Source of the DNA: Synergistaceae bacterium
GTDB lineage: Bacteria > Synergistota > Synergistia > Synergistales > Aminobacteriaceae
Reading direction: 5' to 3'
Assembly: GCA_018436785.1 (NCBI GenBank)
Contig: JAHDKR010000004.1
Span: 1-64,000, forward strand
Length of the DNA: 64,000 nucleotides
This document shows, piece after piece, positions 61,004-64,000 of the stretch (positions are counted from its first letter, which is position 1; each line of letters starts with the position of its first letter). A program made the position numbers and the translations under genes. The notes below the pieces were generated by a model, which was given only the letters and a program-made list of their open reading frames with translations, was not told the origin of the DNA and searched no databases.

Positions 61004-62371
61004 ATGATGTCCGATAATCTCATCGCGAACGACGCGGCGGACACTGCCTCCGAGACCGCTGTTGTGGAAACGGCGCTTGCTCCTGCGGAGACTGATGACG
61101 CGTCGAAGACTCCTCCGAAACCGAGGCACACATACGGCCATCTGGCCGCTCTTCTCAATCCAGATCTTCGCAGGATAGCGAAGGAGCTGGGCATAGTCGG
61201 TTTTTCCTCCCTACGCAAGGATGATCTTGTCATCGCCATCCTGAAGGCCCAAGCTGAAGAGCTCAACTACCGTTTTGGCGGAGGAACCCTTGAAATTCTG
61301 CAGGAAGGGTACGGTTTCCTTCGTCCGAAAGGCCTGCTGCCCAGCGATCACGACGTGTACGTTTCGGCGTCGCAGGTTCGGCGTTTTGGCTTGCGGAATG
61401 GAGACGTCATCTGGGGGCTCGTGCGTCCTCCCCGTGATTCGGAGCACTATGAGGCGTTGCTCAGAGTGGAGATGGTCAACTTCTCCGACCCGGAGGCGGC
61501 AAGAAAAAGACCGCATTTCGGCGCCATCACGCCGATTTTCCCGGATGAAAAACTTTCCCTTGAGACGGATCCGAAAGAGATATCCACGCGGCTTGTCGAC
61601 CTCTTCGCTCCTATTGGAAAGGGGCAGAGAGCGCTGCTGGTTTCTCCTCCCAAAGCGGGGAAGACCACGCTGCTCAAGAAAATTGCCAACGCCGTCACGG
61701 TGAACTATCCGGATATCATTCTGATGGTGCTGCTTATCGACGAACGTCCGGAAGAAGTGACGGATATGGCACGTTCAGTCGACGGGGAGATCATCGCCTC
61801 GACCTTCGACCGTCCGGCGGACGAGCATCTCAGGGTGGCGAATCTCGCTCTCGAGAAGGCCAAGCGCCTTGTCGAGGTGGGCAAGGATGTCGTTCTCCTT
61901 CTGGATTCGATCACACGCCTCGCCCGCGCATCCAACCTTGTTGTTCCTCCTTCCGGACGAACGCTCTCAGGCGGTATGGATCCTGCGGCGCTCTACTTTC
62001 CGAAGCGCTTCTTCGGAGCAGCCAGGAATATTGAAGAAGGCGGAAGCCTCACCATCATCGGCACTGCTTTGGTGGATACCGGCAGCCGAATGGACGAGGT
62101 GATCTACGAGGAGTTTAAAGGCACGGGAAATATGGAGCTTCACCTTTCGAGGAAGCTCTCGGAACAGCGGATTTTCCCTGCGATCGACATTGTGAAGTCG
62201 GGAACGCGCCGCGAGGAGCTGCTCTTCACCGAAGACGAACTGAGCCGTCTCTGGCTGCTCCGCCGGCGGATTGTGAACGTCGACGAGTCGGGCGCGCTGA
62301 ATCTGATCATCGATAAACTGAAACAGTCCTCCACAAATAAGGAATTTTTACTGACCATCAAAAAAGGGTAG
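61004..62371 (+). CDS. rho: Transcription termination factor Rho
   Basis: 455 residues; AGGA 8 bp upstream, ATG at 61004 or 61007. An acidic/Ala/Thr-rich N-terminal extension (about 1-45) precedes the Rho_N domain ([20 protein letters not shown]), the RNA-binding CSD ([31 protein letters not shown]) and the RecA-like ATPase: Walker [19 protein letters not shown], Walker [19 protein letters not shown]-loop and R-loop [20 protein letters not shown]. Hexameric RNA-DNA helicase ending transcription. The 191-bp leader contains an inverted repeat (CAAGTT-CA-AACTTG, 60826-60839) but no clear terminator. Confidence 0.97.
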   Translation: MMSDNLIANDAADTASETAVVETALAPAETDDASKTPPKPRHTYGHLAALLNPDLRRIAKELGIVGFSSLRKDDLVIAILKAQAEELNYRFGGGTLEILQEGYGFLRPKGLLPSDHDVYVSASQVRRFGLRNGDVIWGLVRPPRDSEHYEALLRVEMVNFSDPEAARKRPHFGAITPIFPDEKLSLETDPKEISTRLVDLFAPIGKGQRALLVSPPKAGKTTLLKKIANAVTVNYPDIILMVLLIDERPEEVTDMARSVDGEIIASTFDRPADEHLRVANLALEKAKRLVEVGKDVVLLLDSITRLARASNLVVPPSGRTLSGGMDPAALYFPKRFFGAARNIEEGGSLTIIGTALVDTGSRMDEVIYEEFKGTGNMELHLSRKLSEQRIFPAIDIVKSGTRREELLFTEDELSRLWLLRRRIVNVDESGALNLIIDKLKQSSTNKEFLLTIKKG

Positions 62372-62456
62372 GGGCTGTCTGTGCCCTTCCCGCCGAGGGT
62401 CTGCGGCGACGGGTGGAAGGACGATACTTTATACAAAGCAGAGGAGGTTGAGGAGA

Positions 62457-64000
62457 TTGAAGAAAAGGAACTCTCCTTCGCCGTTTGAGGTACGGAACAA
62501 AAAGGCGCCGAGAAAAAAAAGGGCGGGGTTTCTGCCTTTCGCGGAATCGCCAAAAGGGGTGCGGCTTGGCCGGATTAGTTGTTTTCTTGTAATTATTGTC
62601 ATGCTGGCTACCGCCGCCTTTCTGACGTTGAGCACCGCGGATCGAACTGTTGGCGCGGCGTGGGGGAATCTATCGGATTCAAAGGACTCAGGAGAATTCA
62701 TTCTCCCTTCCTCGGGCTTTATCGTCGTCGAAATGTCGAACGTCCTGCTTGATGAGGACGGCTACGAGCTTGGAATGGAAACCGATTCGCTCTTTGCTCT
62801 CCGGGGCAGAAGAGGAGAACCCGGACTACTTCCTCTGGGAAACGAAGTCCCCGCAAGTGCGAAAAAAACAAAGGATGTCGCGGAGAATTCCGTGCAGAAG
62901 CTCGACATCGATACGTCGCAGCCGAAAGAAGTATCCTCAGGTTCGGAAGCTTCTCTGCCGATGACGGATTTCAGCTGGTCGATTTCGGAGCAGTTCAACA
63001 GAGGGTTTGCGTCTTCATCAATGACGTTGGGAGAAGAGGAATCGGCCTCCTCGGAGGGCGCTTTCCGCTTCCCCGACCGCCTGGTAGAGCGAAAAGGGCA
63101 GCTTGGCGGCAACAGTCTGTTCACAACATTCGGCGTTTCCCGGATGACGGAGTTTCACCCGCGGATTTCCCATGGATTTGTTCCCGGCGAGAGCTCGTTC
63201 TCAACTGCCAACGGCGCTCTTTTTGCTGATTCTCCCATCTCTCGTCTTGTTTCTTTCAAAGGCTCGTCTGAAAATGGGGCGGAGGGGGCCCCTTCCGGTG
63301 ATAGCGACGCTTCGGATTTCGAATCCGTAGTGCTGAGCGTCGGGGATGACGGAAAAAAACTTGCGCTTGAAGAGGGCGACGATGCGGAGGAAGCTGAAGA
63401 TGTGACGCTTGCTCAGGTCTCCGAACTTTGGAAGGAGCATATCGTCAAAGCGGGGCAGACGCTTTCCGATATAGCGGTTGCCCACGGCGTTGCGGTGAGC
63501 GATATCGTCAAGGCGAACGAACTGAAAAATGCAAACCGTCTCTCCGAGAAACAGCTTCTCCTGATTCCGAATAGCAGCGCGGCGGTAGAAGCGACGTTGG
63601 AGGAAGTGCTCACAAGAAAAGCTCGTCTGGTGGCCGCCCGGGAAAAGGTCCTTCCCATCAAAATCACCGCGTATGTTGTCGCGGAAGGCGACAGCCTCTG
63701 GTCGATCGCGAACTCGCAGAACATAGAGATTGACACGCTTTTCGGCTGCAACGATCTGCGGAACCCCAACGTAATACGTCCCGGGGCGACCTTGCGAATT
63801 CCGAATCAGGACGGCATCTTTCATAAAATCAAGAGCGGCGAAACGCTCGCAGGCGTTGCGAAAAAGTACGAGATAGCCGCGGACAGAATCAGGCAGGCAA
63901 ACGGCGAAGCTGCGCTGAACCCTTTCCCCGTGGGCAAGGAGATCTTCCTCCCCGGAGCCCGGCCCGAAGCGGTGGAATCTTCACCCTCTTCGAGCTCCTC
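62457..64000 (+). CDS. Membrane-anchored triple-LysM protein, 3' truncated (possible M23 endopeptidase)
   Basis: Open from a TTG at 62457, with GAGGAGG 9 bp upstream, to the window end; 514 codons visible. The basic cytoplasmic N-terminus (about 1-38) and one membrane helix (about 40-60) are followed by a long Ser/Glu-rich, disordered stretch to residue 325. Three LysM domains follow: about 328-372 (HIVKAGQTLSDIAVAHGVAV), 406-450 (YVVAEGDSLWSIANSQNIEI) and 456-500 (HKIKSGETLAGVAKKYEIAA). LysM binds peptidoglycan. Such tandem arrays often precede a C-terminal M23 metallopeptidase; whether one follows cannot be seen. The gene starts 85 bp after rho. Confidence 0.88.
   Translation, partial: MKKRNSPSPFEVRNKKAPRKKRAGFLPFAESPKGVRLGRISCFLVIIVMLATAAFLTLSTADRTVGAAWGNLSDSKDSGEFILPSSGFIVVEMSNVLLDEDGYELGMETDSLFALRGRRGEPGLLPLGNEVPASAKKTKDVAENSVQKLDIDTSQPKEVSSGSEASLPMTDFSWSISEQFNRGFASSSMTLGEEESASSEGAFRFPDRLVERKGQLGGNSLFTTFGVSRMTEFHPRISHGFVPGESSFSTANGALFADSPISRLVSFKGSSENGAEGAPSGDSDASDFESVVLSVGDDGKKLALEEGDDAEEAEDVTLAQVSELWKEHIVKAGQTLSDIAVAHGVAVSDIVKANELKNANRLSEKQLLLIPNSSAAVEATLEEVLTRKARLVAAREKVLPIKITAYVVAEGDSLWSIANSQNIEIDTLFGCNDLRNPNVIRPGATLRIPNQDGIFHKIKSGETLAGVAKKYEIAADRIRQANGEAALNPFPVGKEIFLPGARPEAVESSPSSSS

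Overview
The window looks like chromosomal DNA from a diderm, flagellated, GC-rich bacterium, most likely of the phylum Synergistota. It has a complete lipid A/Kdo pathway that uses lpxI rather than lpxH, an abundant outer-membrane porin tethered by an SLH domain, a three-POTRA BamA, a cheC/cheD-type chemotaxis operon, an ATP-type PfkA and frequent GTG/TTG starts. No gene gives a species name, so the phylum is an inference from gene content and order. I see no rRNA, CRISPR array, IS element or prophage.

Region 1 (1-12.7 kb) is the end of a flagellar/chemotaxis operon: a PilZ/YcgR protein cut by the window edge, cheB, cheA, cheC, cheD, an unknown membrane protein, a FliA/WhiG-type sigma factor and fapA (DUF342). 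Small unknown genes follow, including two neighbours that share a motif, then an S1-domain protein, a DUF501 protein and argH. There is no cheW. Region 2 (12.8-15.5 kb) holds three tRNAs (Lys-TTT, Glu-TTC, Thr-CGT) with a promoter and terminator, a histidine phosphatase, and a small sigma-70 gene followed by a single-pass membrane protein that could be its anti-sigma factor.

Region 3 (15.6-37 kb) is a tightly packed outer-membrane and lipid A-Kdo cluster, with most genes overlapping by ATGA or GTGA: bamA, an unknown outer-membrane protein where skp usually sits, lpxD, lpxC, fabZ, lpxA, kdsC, lptF/G, lpxI, lpxB, an lpxB paralogue, msbA, an lpxK fused to a further LpxB-like domain, kdsA, kdsD, waaA (apparently starting at CTG), an unknown 415-residue protein, and kdsB with a tandem-repeat tail. 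Together they make, assemble and export Kdo-lipid A.

Region 4 (36.7-54.4 kb) is core/O-antigen biosynthesis: an ELM1-like protein, several glycosyltransferases, a 3-amino-sugar cassette (FdtA-type ketoisomerase, aminotransferase, acetyltransferase, N-formyltransferase), a reverse-strand island (GT10 fucosyltransferase-like, methyltransferase-like, SGNH-like, MBOAT), gmd and fcl for GDP-L-fucose, hldE for ADP-heptose, and a heptosyltransferase whose 5' end carries homopolymer runs. The predicted surface glycan contains heptose, fucose and an N-formylated 3-amino-3,6-dideoxyhexose, probably O-acylated.

Region 5 (54.4-64 kb) holds the SLH porin, a secreted coiled-coil protein, two strong intergenic hairpins, a RelE-type toxin-antitoxin pair, pfkA, a D-glutamate cyclase-like gene, an ECF S-component, a small membrane protein, rho, and the start of an anchored triple-LysM protein cut by the window end.
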